From the NCBI GenBank assembly GCA_937967535.1, contig CALCMV010000352.1, forward strand, positions 1 to 8,057: 8,057 nt of DNA. Direction: 5' to 3'. The notes below the pieces were generated by a model. It saw only the letters and a list, made by a program, of their open reading frames with translations, was not told where the DNA came from and ran no database searches. The DNA comes from an uncultured Saprospiraceae bacterium (lineage in GTDB: Bacteria > Bacteroidota > Bacteroidia > Chitinophagales > Saprospiraceae). Shown piece by piece: positions 1-6,464 of this stretch (positions within the stretch are counted from its first letter, which is position 1; every line of letters begins with the position of its first letter). Made by a program: the position numbers and the translations under genes.

Positions 1-293
1 GCGTTTACGTCTAAAGGGGCTTCTTCGTATCATTACCATAGCATGTAGATATTTATGATTTGTTTACCACAAATATCTTGACCAATTCTCAATTTATCAA
101 ATCCTCAAAAAATCGCTTTTGAATTTTTAAACACGTTCTAAAGAAGACATAATTTTTTATTTATCAGCAAAATTAAAATTAAATTAATTTGAAATAAAAT
201 ACAAATTATTGATTATTAATGTTTTACCTTCTCGGCTCAGCCGAGACCAGTTTCCGAATTCCCAAATGTCCAAAGGACAGATGATAAGGCTAA
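1..293. other. AT-rich intergenic region, no convincing gene
   Basis: No complete gene is visible. The first ~50 bases are open at the window edge in several frames: two short plus-strand tails end in stops at 46-48 and 56-58, and a minus-strand ATG at 37-39 runs off the edge. None can be chosen without flanking sequence. Bases 130-225 are very AT-rich. A short perfect inverted repeat, CTCGGCT-C-AGCCGAG, lies at 231-245, and a smaller one, TGTCC-AAA-GGACA, at 267-279. Bases 209-229 resemble 7787-7807 (19 of 21 identical). Confidence 0.6.
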
Positions 294-324
294 AAAACCT
301 TCACACAAATTGTGTGAAGGTTTT
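294..324 (-). terminator. Rho-independent terminator of moxR, probably bidirectional
   Basis: A perfect 15-base inverted repeat (arms 294-308 and 310-324, stem AAAACCTTCACAC, practical loop AAATT) starts 34 bases beyond the moxR stop codon. Read on the minus strand, the stem is followed by a run of Ts (292-297 are A on the plus strand). On the plus strand it is followed by TTTTATATTTTT, so it could stop transcription from either side. It indicates that the moxR message ends here rather than continuing into a downstream gene. Confidence 0.85.
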
Positions 325-358
325 ATATTTTTCAAAAAAACTTGTTATCAATTCGAGT

Positions 359-1321
359 TTAAAATAATCCTTCAATCACTGATTCTTCTGTCATGCCGAC
401 AGCTTCTGCTTTGTAGTTGCGGACGATGCGGTGGCGCAATACGTATTTGGCAATCGCTTGTACATCTTCGATATCCGGCGAATATTTACCGCTAATGGCA
501 GCGTGACATTTCGCACCCAAAACAAGGTATTGGGAAGCCCGCGGACCTGCACCCCATGAGATATAGTCGTTGACGGCTTGTGTTGCCATGCTTTTGCCCG
601 GGCGGGTTTTGGAAGCCAACGTTACGGCATATTCCAAGACATTATCTGCGATAGGGATTTTGCGAATCAGGTTTTGGAAACCGATAATTTGCTCGCCTGT
701 CAAGATGTTTTTCAAGTCGGCTTTGTATTCGGAAGTCGTGTTTTTTACGACTGCAATTTCTTCTTCATACGAAGGATAATCCAAAGTAATATTGAACATA
801 AAACGGTCCAATTGCGCTTCCGGCAATGGGTAGGTTCCTTCTTGTTCAATGGGGTTTTGGGTAGCCAATACGAGGAATGGCGCAGGGAGTTTGTGCGTAT
901 CGCCACCGAAAGTCACTACGCGCTCTTGCATGGCTTCGAGCAGAGCAGCTTGTGTTTTTGGTGGTGTACGGTTAATCTCATCTGCCAAGAGAATATTCGT
1001 AAAAACCGGACCTTTATTGAAGCGAAACTGGCGGTCTTCTCCCAATATCTCTGCGCCTGTGATGTCGGAAGGCATGAGGTCGGGCGTAAATTGGATACGC
1101 TTGAAATCCAAGTCCAAGACCTCCGCAATCGTACTTACCAAAAGGGTTTTTGCCAAGCCCGGCACGCCGACCAAAAGGCTGTGACCGTTGCTAAATAAAG
1201 AAATCAATACATTTTTCACGACTTCGTCTTGCCCGACAATGACTTTTCCAATTTCCGCCTTGAGGTCTTTATATGCCTGCGCGAGTGCGTCTACGGCTTC
1301 TACATCAGATTTGTAATTCAT
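359..1321 (-). CDS. MoxR-family AAA+ ATPase
   Basis: This 320-residue protein has the usual length of a MoxR ATPase. Visible motifs are Walker A GVPGLAKT (residues 52-59), Walker B LLADEINR with D114-E115, sensor 1 in ATQNP (N156), an LDRF arginine at R173, and a sensor-2-type GPRA at R261 in the C-terminal lid. MoxR proteins are cytoplasmic ring-forming ATPases. In known cases they work as chaperones with von Willebrand factor A domain proteins to mature or insert metal ions into enzymes or protein complexes. In Bacteroidota they often sit beside DUF58 and Bat genes. Here a terminator follows the stop within 35 bases and no partner gene is seen, so this looks monocistronic. The ATG at 1319-1321 gives a normal MoxR N-terminus. 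The family assignment is very secure; the client protein is unknown. Confidence 0.95.
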   Translation of the reverse strand: MNYKSDVEAVDALAQAYKDLKAEIGKVIVGQDEVVKNVLISLFSNGHSLLVGVPGLAKTLLVSTIAEVLDLDFKRIQFTPDLMPSDITGAEILGEDRQFRFNKGPVFTNILLADEINRTPPKTQAALLEAMQERVVTFGGDTHKLPAPFLVLATQNPIEQEGTYPLPEAQLDRFMFNITLDYPSYEEEIAVVKNTTSEYKADLKNILTGEQIIGFQNLIRKIPIADNVLEYAVTLASKTRPGKSMATQAVNDYISWGAGPRASQYLVLGAKCHAAISGKYSPDIEDVQAIAKYVLRHRIVRNYKAEAVGMTEESVIEGLF

Positions 1322-1330
1322 GTTTGTTTT

Positions 1331-1361
1331 TAGTGATTGGTGATTGGTAATTAGTGATTGG
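1331..1361. repeat. Short tandem repeats of TGATTGG in the moxR leader
   Basis: TAGTGATTGG at 1331-1340 is followed directly by TGATTGG at 1341-1347 and, after four bases, by another TAGTGATTGG at 1352-1361. The repeats lie between the predicted moxR promoter and its start codon, so they would be transcribed in the 5' untranslated region. They look like the low-copy heptamer-type repeats common in intergenic DNA of some bacteria. No function is shown. Confidence 0.6.
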
Positions 1362-1401
1362 TTGTGTCACCATGATTTTCACCAAAATTTTCAACAAGAT
1401 G

Positions 1402-1432
1402 CAAATGTACGGTTTAGGATGGGCTATTGCAA
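1402..1432 (-). promoter_or_regulatory. Candidate Bacteroidota promoter for moxR
   Basis: On the minus strand, 1402-1409 reads TACATTTG, which fits the Bacteroidota -7 consensus TAnnTTTG. A TTG that can serve as the -33 box lies at 1430-1432, 20 bases upstream. Transcription would start near 1396 and leave a leader of about 75 bases before the moxR ATG. The match and spacing are good, but the call rests on consensus alone. Confidence 0.5.
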
Positions 1433-1637
1433 GCATATTTCAGTGGGATTAGTAAGAAAAAGACCTTGTTTAGCATTTCTTTAACAGAGATTAAAAAATT
1501 ATATTTGTTGCGAAAAGACTTGAGATTCCTTAAATTTACAAATTGAAAAAATTTTAAAGCCCTGATTGTAACGGATTGCGTTGGTGATGTAATTTAAGTA
1601 GGAAGATAAACCCCGTCATTTGTCGGCACAAACCTAA

Positions 1638-1658
1638 GTCGTCGGACATTTTGAAAAT
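1638..1658. repeat. Apparent half copy of the GTCGGAC hairpin family
   Basis: GTCGTCGGACATTTT followed by GAAAAT matches the left arm and loop of the hairpins at 1692-1722 and (reverse complement) 1905-1934. The right arm (AAATGTCAGAC in complete copies) is missing. It may be a decayed copy. The short length leaves room for chance. Confidence 0.4.
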
Positions 1659-1691
1659 CTATCAATACTCCACATCTTTGAGAATGGGCAA

Positions 1692-1722
1692 GTGGTCGGA
1701 CGTTTACAAAACGTCAGACCAC
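1692..1722 (+). repeat. Long imperfect hairpin, family copy A
   Basis: Arms 1692-1705 (GTGGTCGGACGTTT) and 1709-1722 (AAACGTCAGACCAC) pair over 14 positions around the loop ACA, with one internal mismatch, G1698 against A1716. A T-rich run starts at 1728, so it could act as a plus-strand terminator, but no plus-strand gene lies upstream. It shares its core CGGAC...TTT...AAA...GTCAG and the position of the mismatch with the hairpins at 1905-1934 (inverted) and 7840-7870. Confidence 0.8.
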
Positions 1723-1729
1723 AAGCATT

Positions 1730-1904
1730 TTTTTATTTTATTGAAAATTAATCTATTACAAAATTTAAATAAAAATATTTATAAAATAATTTAAATTAAT
1801 TAACACGTATTTCTTTATTGTGTATGAATTTTTCTTGTAAAATATTATTATTAAAAATAAATTTTGTAATTAGTTAATTTTTTAAATTAAAATACAAATG
1901 TAAT
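1730..1904. other. Very AT-rich spacer between two inverted hairpins
   Basis: This stretch of about 175 bases is almost entirely A and T, with no usable open frame and no TAnnTTTG box that I could find for the downstream gene. It lies between hairpin copy A (1692-1722) and the inverted copy B (1905-1934). The low duplex stability would suit a promoter or DNA-bending region or the inside of a small non-autonomous element. Neither is demonstrated. Confidence 0.5.
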
Positions 1905-1934
1905 CTCGTCTGACATTTAGAAATGTCCGACGAG
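1905..1934 (-). repeat. Long imperfect hairpin, family copy B (inverted)
   Basis: Arms 1905-1918 (CTCGTCTGACATTT) and 1921-1934 (AAATGTCCGACGAG) pair over 14 positions around a two-base loop, with a single mismatch, T1911 against C1928. On the minus strand this is a G.A mismatch at exactly the place where copy A has one, which sets its orientation as inverted relative to copy A. It lies 119 bases upstream of the start codon at 2054 and may be in that gene's leader. Confidence 0.8.
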
Positions 1935-2053
1935 TAAAGTTCGCAAAATATTGAAAATCAGCATATTAAATGCTATTATATTTTCACCAACGTAAAACAT
2001 TACAATCAGTAAAAGCCCTTTCAACTATTTTCATAACATATAAAACTATATCA

Positions 2054-3682
2054 ATGCAAAAGAAATTTTTTACTTCCCTGATAATGGTATTGGCGATTTT
2101 GTGGTCGCTAAAGGCACAAACTTCTTTGCGGGTCAATCAAATTTTGCAAGAAAAATGTGCAAGTTGTCATAGTGGCATGTCGCCTGCGGCAAGTTTGGAT
2201 TTGTCGGGCGGTGCTTCTGATATGATGGCGAATTTGGTGAATGTCACACCTGCCAATGCACATGCTGCGAGTGAAGGCTATGACCTGATTTATCCCGGAC
2301 GGGCAGATAAGAGTTATTTGTTTCGCTTGGTGCAAGATGGATTAGAACCATTCATTGAGATGGATGCTGCCGAAATGCCAACGACAGCACATGATGAAGC
2401 ACTCGGATTGACAGATACGGAAAAAGAGTTGATTCGCCAATGGATACTTTTTGGTGCGCGACTCAATGGTACGGCGGTAGATGAGGCACTTTTGGAAGAT
2501 TATTATAACAATGGCGGTATGGAGAGTTTTCCCAACGGACGACCTGCCGCACCCGACCCGTCGGAAGGTTTTCAGATTAAAATGGGTCCGTTTTTTCTTG
2601 CGCCCGCAGGCAATGGAGGGGAAGAGGAGTATTTTCAAAAATATGAACTGGATAATGAGGAGGCGATAGAAATTACACGCATTAATAATTTTATGGATGG
2701 CAATTCCTCGCATCATTTCATTTTGTATGATTATAATTCGACGGCTTCGGCAGCAGGTCAGCAGGCGGGTTTTCGACCCAATCCTGACCACTTCAATGTC
2801 GGTTTGGTAGAAGCGATTCAAGACCCGGTGGATTTAGTTTTGCCCGAAGGTTCGGCATTTTTCTGGAACGCCAATAAGGTGCTTGACCTCAATTCGCATT
2901 ATATCAATTTTCATAGCGTACCTTATAAATCAGAGGTGTATGCCAATATTTATTTTCAGCAATCGGGCATAGCATCACAGGAAATGCACGCCGAACTCCT
3001 TGCCAAAACCAATATTTGCATCCCCAACAATGGCGACCTTTATACACAAGAAGAAACTATCAACTTTCCTTTTGGCGACATTTATCTTTGGGCATTATCG
3101 GGGCATACGCATCAGCTTGGCAAGAGCTACAAAATCTGGAGAAGCGAAAACAATCAGCCAACCGAATTGCTGTATGATGCCGCTTGCTATGCCGGTATGC
3201 CGGGTTGTGTATCGCCGCTTTTTGATTATCGGCATATTCCTTTTAGGTATTTTGATAATCTGCTGCCCGTCAATATGAGTTTTGTAAATGGTCTGAAGCA
3301 CGAAGCCTCTTGGATTAATAATACGGATGAGGTCGTTTGTTGGGGCGATGAATCGGACGATGAGATGATGGTGATGATAGTGATGTTCCTCACCGATATT
3401 GATGGTATAGTGACTGATGTGGAAAACCCCGAAGCCGAAATTGACATCCTCGATGCCTATCCGAACCCGATGACCGAAAGTGCAATTATCCAATTGCCGG
3501 AAGATACGGGTACGGTAGACCTTATATTATATGATGTACTGGGGAATCAAATTCGTGCGATTCGTGACATTCGCGACAATCAAATTACGATTGAACGGGA
3601 GAATCTTCCCGCCGGAATCTACGTCTATCATCTCAAAAATGAAGCAGGAAAACTATTTTCAGGCAAAATTTTGATGCAATAA
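2054..3682 (+). CDS. Secreted heme c / copper type II monooxygenase-like protein with T9SS sorting domain
   Basis: The frame is open from 1970, but the ATG at 2054 is preferred because it begins a clean signal peptide (MQKKFFTSLIMVL..., cleavage near LKA-Q at residues 21/22). The mature protein has three parts. First is a c-type heme motif, C35-A-S-C38-H39, followed by M108-P109 and the LTxxEKxLIRQWIxxGA pattern of planctomycete-type cytochrome c domains. Second is a PHM/DBM-like copper module with H220-H221 (SHHFILY), H282 (SHYINF), H351-T-H353 (GHTHQLGK) and M438 (SDDEMM). These match the order of the two-copper ligands of peptidylglycine and dopamine monooxygenases, with similar spacing. 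Third is a C-terminal T9SS sorting domain from YPNP (469-472) to the final GKILMQ. Known relatives hydroxylate C-H bonds using two coppers and a reductant; the substrate here is unknown. It stands alone in its transcription unit. Domain calls are strong; enzymatic activity is inferred. Confidence 0.85.
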   Translation: MQKKFFTSLIMVLAILWSLKAQTSLRVNQILQEKCASCHSGMSPAASLDLSGGASDMMANLVNVTPANAHAASEGYDLIYPGRADKSYLFRLVQDGLEPFIEMDAAEMPTTAHDEALGLTDTEKELIRQWILFGARLNGTAVDEALLEDYYNNGGMESFPNGRPAAPDPSEGFQIKMGPFFLAPAGNGGEEEYFQKYELDNEEAIEITRINNFMDGNSSHHFILYDYNSTASAAGQQAGFRPNPDHFNVGLVEAIQDPVDLVLPEGSAFFWNANKVLDLNSHYINFHSVPYKSEVYANIYFQQSGIASQEMHAELLAKTNICIPNNGDLYTQEETINFPFGDIYLWALSGHTHQLGKSYKIWRSENNQPTELLYDAACYAGMPGCVSPLFDYRHIPFRYFDNLLPVNMSFVNGLKHEASWINNTDEVVCWGDESDDEMMVMIVMFLTDIDGIVTDVENPEAEIDILDAYPNPMTESAIIQLPEDTGTVDLILYDVLGNQIRAIRDIRDNQITIERENLPAGIYVYHLKNEAGKLFSGKILMQ

Positions 3683-3749
3683 GGATTAAAAGATTTCAGA
3701 AATCAGACTGCCTTGCTGTCAGAAATCGGTTTTTTATCAAAAAATACGA

Positions 3750-3782
3750 AAAAAAACCTCGTCATACCGACGAGGTTTTTTT
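3750..3782 (+). terminator. Rho-independent terminator after the heme-copper protein gene
   Basis: The stem CCTCGTC (3757-3763) pairs with GACGAGG (3769-3775) around the loop ATACC. It is extended by flanking A and T runs, and the plus strand ends in seven Ts (3776-3782). It lies about 70 bases after the stop codon at 3682. The A run before the stem also allows function on the minus strand. Confidence 0.85.
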
Positions 3783-4312
3783 AGTTTAGCGTCACGAAAA
3801 CATATTACTTTTAGCGTACATGTGTTGTTTATATAAAATTTTACTTTAACCCAAAAATAAAGGATGAAAGCCTGTTTTAAGCCGTAAATATCAAATAATC
3901 ACCACTTTTTGAACCTGCCTTTTTTCTTCATACTTCAGCTATTTCTCGCCATCCCAAATTGAGTACAGGACGGCTTGTAGCTCGCTATAATATCCAAAAT
4001 GAGCTTCGTCTGATACAAAAATACCTTACCCAAAAAGTAGCGATTATTCAATGCTTAGTGCTTAGTGTTTTTTATCGCTTCTTTTCCGTGTTAAACTCTT
4101 TTTTAATATGAAAAATCTTTGACTTCCTAGCTAGATAGTCATGTCACAAAGTCACGAAAATATTCTGTCGAACACTTTGGATTCCCTGCATATTGGATGT
4201 GTAATCAATACGGAGGATATAGAGATAAAGACAAGGTTTAGTGTGGAAGATTGATTACATACAAATTTGGGTTTTCATAGTGGGTTTATAGTTTGTTTTT
4301 TGTTTTTTGTTC
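3783..4312. other. Intergenic region between two terminators, no secure gene
   Basis: This half-kilobase lies between the terminator at 3750-3782 and an orphan terminator at 4313-4344. It has no good ATG-started frame apart from a 37-codon one at 4141-4254. A 70-codon plus-strand frame without ATG (3899-4111) and a 28-codon minus-strand frame without ATG (3939-4025) overlap in the same stretch. They could be remnants of coding DNA but give no recognisable family. TGCTTAG is repeated in tandem at 4052-4065. Arms TGTAATCAAT (4200-4209) and ATTGATTACA (4250-4259) are inverted repeats 40 bases apart, weak on their own. Confidence 0.5.
4141..4254 (+). CDS. Possible 37-residue peptide of unknown function
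   Basis: An ATG at 4141 opens a 37-codon frame ending in TGA at 4252-4254, with an in-frame stop 12 bases upstream of the ATG. The peptide starts MSQSHENILSNTLDS and ends in an acidic, hydrophilic tail. It has no signal peptide or membrane segment, and I recognise no family. Its only support is position: a strong intrinsic terminator follows about 60 bases later (4313-4344), implying that something is transcribed on the plus strand here. A non-coding RNA or chance frame is equally possible. Confidence 0.2.
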   Translation: MSQSHENILSNTLDSLHIGCVINTEDIEIKTRFSVED

Positions 4313-4344
4313 GAACCTCTGCATAGGCAGAGGTTCTTTTTTTT
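4313..4344 (+). terminator. Strong intrinsic terminator with no obvious upstream gene
   Basis: A perfect ten-base-pair stem GAACCTCTGC (4313-4322), loop ATAG, GCAGAGGTTC (4327-4336) is followed by eight Ts (4337-4344). This is a textbook rho-independent terminator for plus-strand transcription. The last secure plus-strand gene ends at 3682 and already has its own terminator at 3750-3782, so this one implies a further transcript in between or a lost gene. Confidence 0.85.
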
Positions 4345-4781
4345 GGCTAGTACGATAATGCTCAAATACCAAAATATTTGACTTAGAACATGTTTTAAAA
4401 TTTACCCATATATTCATTTTTCCCTCCGACAACTCGCCTTTTTTCTTCCTTTTTTTACAAATGATTTTTGATTAATTTTAATTTTTATTAATTATAAAAT
4501 AATTATAACTACTCAAGTTCGTTGTTTTAGTACTTCATTTTTCGTTGATTTCTTACGAAAGCTGCCATCATTTTTTGCAAAAAGAAAGAAAATTAGTTTT
4601 AAACTTAAAAAAAATAATAAAGTTTAAATATTTGATTGTCAATGTAAAACTTATAATATTTCCAAAAACCTTATAAATTTGGATGCAGGGCAGGAATCCT
4701 TTTGCAAAAATTGTCAGCGTAAAATCAACATAGAACCAAGTACGACGAACAAAGAACGCAAGTACTTAAAATCATTTAATT
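4345..4781. other. AT-rich leader region of the T9SS surface protein gene
   Basis: No gene is seen in these 437 bases. The stretch is strongly AT-rich, especially 4450-4510 and 4600-4680. The one recognisable signal is a TAnnTTTG box at 4674-4681, annotated separately. An open frame beginning at 4679 overlaps the start of the next gene in another frame, gives no protein-like sequence, and is taken as chance. Confidence 0.5.
4674..4681 (+). promoter_or_regulatory. Candidate -7 promoter box for the 4782 gene
   Basis: TAAATTTG at 4674-4681 fits the Bacteroidota -7 consensus TAnnTTTG and would start transcription near 4688, leaving a leader of about 94 bases before the ATG at 4782. No good TTG or TTTG -33 box is seen at the usual 19-21 base spacing, so the call is tentative. 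Confidence 0.35.
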
Positions 4782-6464
4782 ATGAAACACATCAACATTT
4801 TTATCTTACTCCTGATGACAACTTTTACCCTCAATGCCCAATCTTCCAACACAGATTGTACCCCATCAACTGCCCAAGTTGATTTGAATATCAATAATGT
4901 ACGCGCCCGCATACTTGGCGGTGGTGATATGTGGTGGGATTTGGCGAATGGTAAATATATCGTACCCAATGTAGCACCCGGTGAAAAGGAAGTTTCTTCC
5001 ATTTTTGCTGCGGGGCTTTGGATAGGCGGTTTTGATGCCGACGGAAATCTCAAACTCGCCGCACAAACTTACCGACAAACCGGCAATGATTTTTGGGCAG
5101 GACCCATCGACGAACAAGTACAAACAGATGCCTTTGAATGTGCCTTATGGGATAGACATTGGAAGGTTAATCTATCAGAAATCGAGGCGCATATCACTGA
5201 TTTTCAAGACAATGGACAAATAGACAACACCATTCCCGATAACATATTGACTTGGCCCGGGCGCAATAATCCTAATTTTAGTTCCCTACCCGGCGTTAAT
5301 TTGCCTGACCGACCACTCGCCCCTTTTGTGGATGTAAATGGCGATGGCATCTATCAAGCCAGCGCAGGTGATTATCCCCAAATCAAAGGCGACCAAGCCA
5401 TCTGGTGGATATTCAATGACATCGGCAACGTACACAGCGAAACAGGCGGCGACCCACTCGGCATAGAAGTAGCGGCGATGGCTTATGCCTTCAATTCCAT
5501 TCCAAGCGGCAACCTGAATAATACGACTTTTTACGAATACGCCATTACAAATAAAAGCGCGACTACGATACATGATTTGTACGTTGGTCTGTTTGTGGAT
5601 GTAGATTTGGGTTGTTGGAGTGATGATTATGTGGGTTGTGATACCCTCCGAAATATGGCTTATGCTTATAATGGCGAAGCCACCGACCCTGATTGTCAAG
5701 GTGTGAATGGCTATGGCGACGAGGTGCCAACTATCTGCTTTCGTATCTTGGATGGTGCGAATGATGATGCGGGCAATTCGCAGGGCATGAGTGGTTTTGT
5801 AAGCTATAATAACAATTTCAACAATGGATATCCCTACGGCAATGGCAACCCGCAAGGAGAAGATGATTTTTACGATTTTATGCGAGGGATTTGGCCCGAT
5901 GGTTCGCCCGTACAACATGGTGGTAACGGGTATCAGCAGGGAACATTTTCCACGCCTTATATGTATCCTTCCAATCCGGCAGATACCTCGCCGGAGGCTT
6001 GGTCGGAATGTAGTGAAGACCATGACCCTGACGACCGCCGCTTCATCATGTCCACCGGACCGGGTACATTAGTTCCGGGCGAATCTGACCTTATCAGCTA
6101 TACAGTGGTTTGGGTGCCGGATGTGCCGCATCCCTGCCCCAATATAATCTCTCTGCAAACCTCCTCCGACATCGTCGCTAATGTATATGATGTGATTACT
6201 TCGGCGCAGGAAGTTGATAAAATTGAAGCTACTATCACCCTACATCCCAATCCAATGAAGACAACAAGTACACTTAGTATCGAAAGCGATTTGCAAGTCG
6301 AATCCGTACAAGTCTACTCTAGCGATGGACGCTTACAAGGCACTTATAAAAGTACAGACAATCAACTACTTATAGAACGCGGCAATCTTTCCGCAGGTAT
6401 TTATTTTTATGAAATAAATTTTGAAAACGGACAAAGAAAAGGTGGGAAATTGATTATTCAATAA
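4782..6464 (+). CDS. Secreted T9SS-sorted surface protein of unknown function
   Basis: The 560-residue protein begins with a signal peptide (MKHINIFILLLMTTFTLNAQ, cleavage near A19-Q20) and ends with a T9SS sorting domain (HPNPM at 488-492 to the final GGKLIIQ). It should therefore be exported across both membranes and anchored or released at the cell surface. In between it has features of a large Bacteroidota family of unknown role: VRARILGGGDMWWDL (40-54), the aromatic block LWIGGFDADGNL (79-90), a calcium-loop-like DVNGDGIYQASAGDYP (184-199), a WW-containing IKGDQAIWWIFND (201-213), and FMSTGPGTLVPGE-like text near 422-434. No catalytic motif is seen. The ATG at 4782 is chosen because it starts the signal peptide directly. 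The 3' end overlaps the converging hemD by 11 bases. Export is well supported; function is unknown. Confidence 0.85.
   Translation: MKHINIFILLLMTTFTLNAQSSNTDCTPSTAQVDLNINNVRARILGGGDMWWDLANGKYIVPNVAPGEKEVSSIFAAGLWIGGFDADGNLKLAAQTYRQTGNDFWAGPIDEQVQTDAFECALWDRHWKVNLSEIEAHITDFQDNGQIDNTIPDNILTWPGRNNPNFSSLPGVNLPDRPLAPFVDVNGDGIYQASAGDYPQIKGDQAIWWIFNDIGNVHSETGGDPLGIEVAAMAYAFNSIPSGNLNNTTFYEYAITNKSATTIHDLYVGLFVDVDLGCWSDDYVGCDTLRNMAYAYNGEATDPDCQGVNGYGDEVPTICFRILDGANDDAGNSQGMSGFVSYNNNFNNGYPYGNGNPQGEDDFYDFMRGIWPDGSPVQHGGNGYQQGTFSTPYMYPSNPADTSPEAWSECSEDHDPDDRRFIMSTGPGTLVPGESDLISYTVVWVPDVPHPCPNIISLQTSSDIVANVYDVITSAQEVDKIEATITLHPNPMKTTSTLSIESDLQVESVQVYSSDGRLQGTYKSTDNQLLIERGNLSAGIYFYEINFENGQRKGGKLIIQ

Noticed and set aside
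578..1198. 206-codon plus-strand open frame antisense to moxR
   Set aside because: It lies wholly within the secure moxR gene on the other strand, is cysteine-rich with no family resemblance, and has no promoter or terminator of its own.
1692..1722. Hairpin copy A as a terminator for a plus-strand gene
   Set aside because: There is no plus-strand gene upstream, the T run starts five bases after the stem, and the other family copies lack T runs.
1970..2053. 28-codon N-terminal extension of the heme-copper protein from an upstream ATG
   Set aside because: The internal ATG at 2054 starts a standard signal peptide. The extension would put a charged, unrelated stretch before it.
2342..2821. 159-codon minus-strand frame antisense to the heme-copper protein gene
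   Set aside because: It is a shadow of the secure gene with no recognisable motif.
3791..4160. Direct repeat GTCACGAAAA at 3791-3800 and 4151-4160
   Set aside because: Ten-base direct repeats are expected by chance many times in 8 kb.
4200..4259. Perfect 10-base inverted arms 40 bases apart as transposon ends
   Set aside because: A 10-base match at this distance is expected about once by chance in a window this size, and no target duplication or transposase is seen.
5286..6023. 245-codon minus-strand open frame antisense to the T9SS surface protein gene
   Set aside because: It mirrors a clearly coding plus-strand frame, and its isoleucine/arginine-rich composition is what antisense reading of this codon usage produces.
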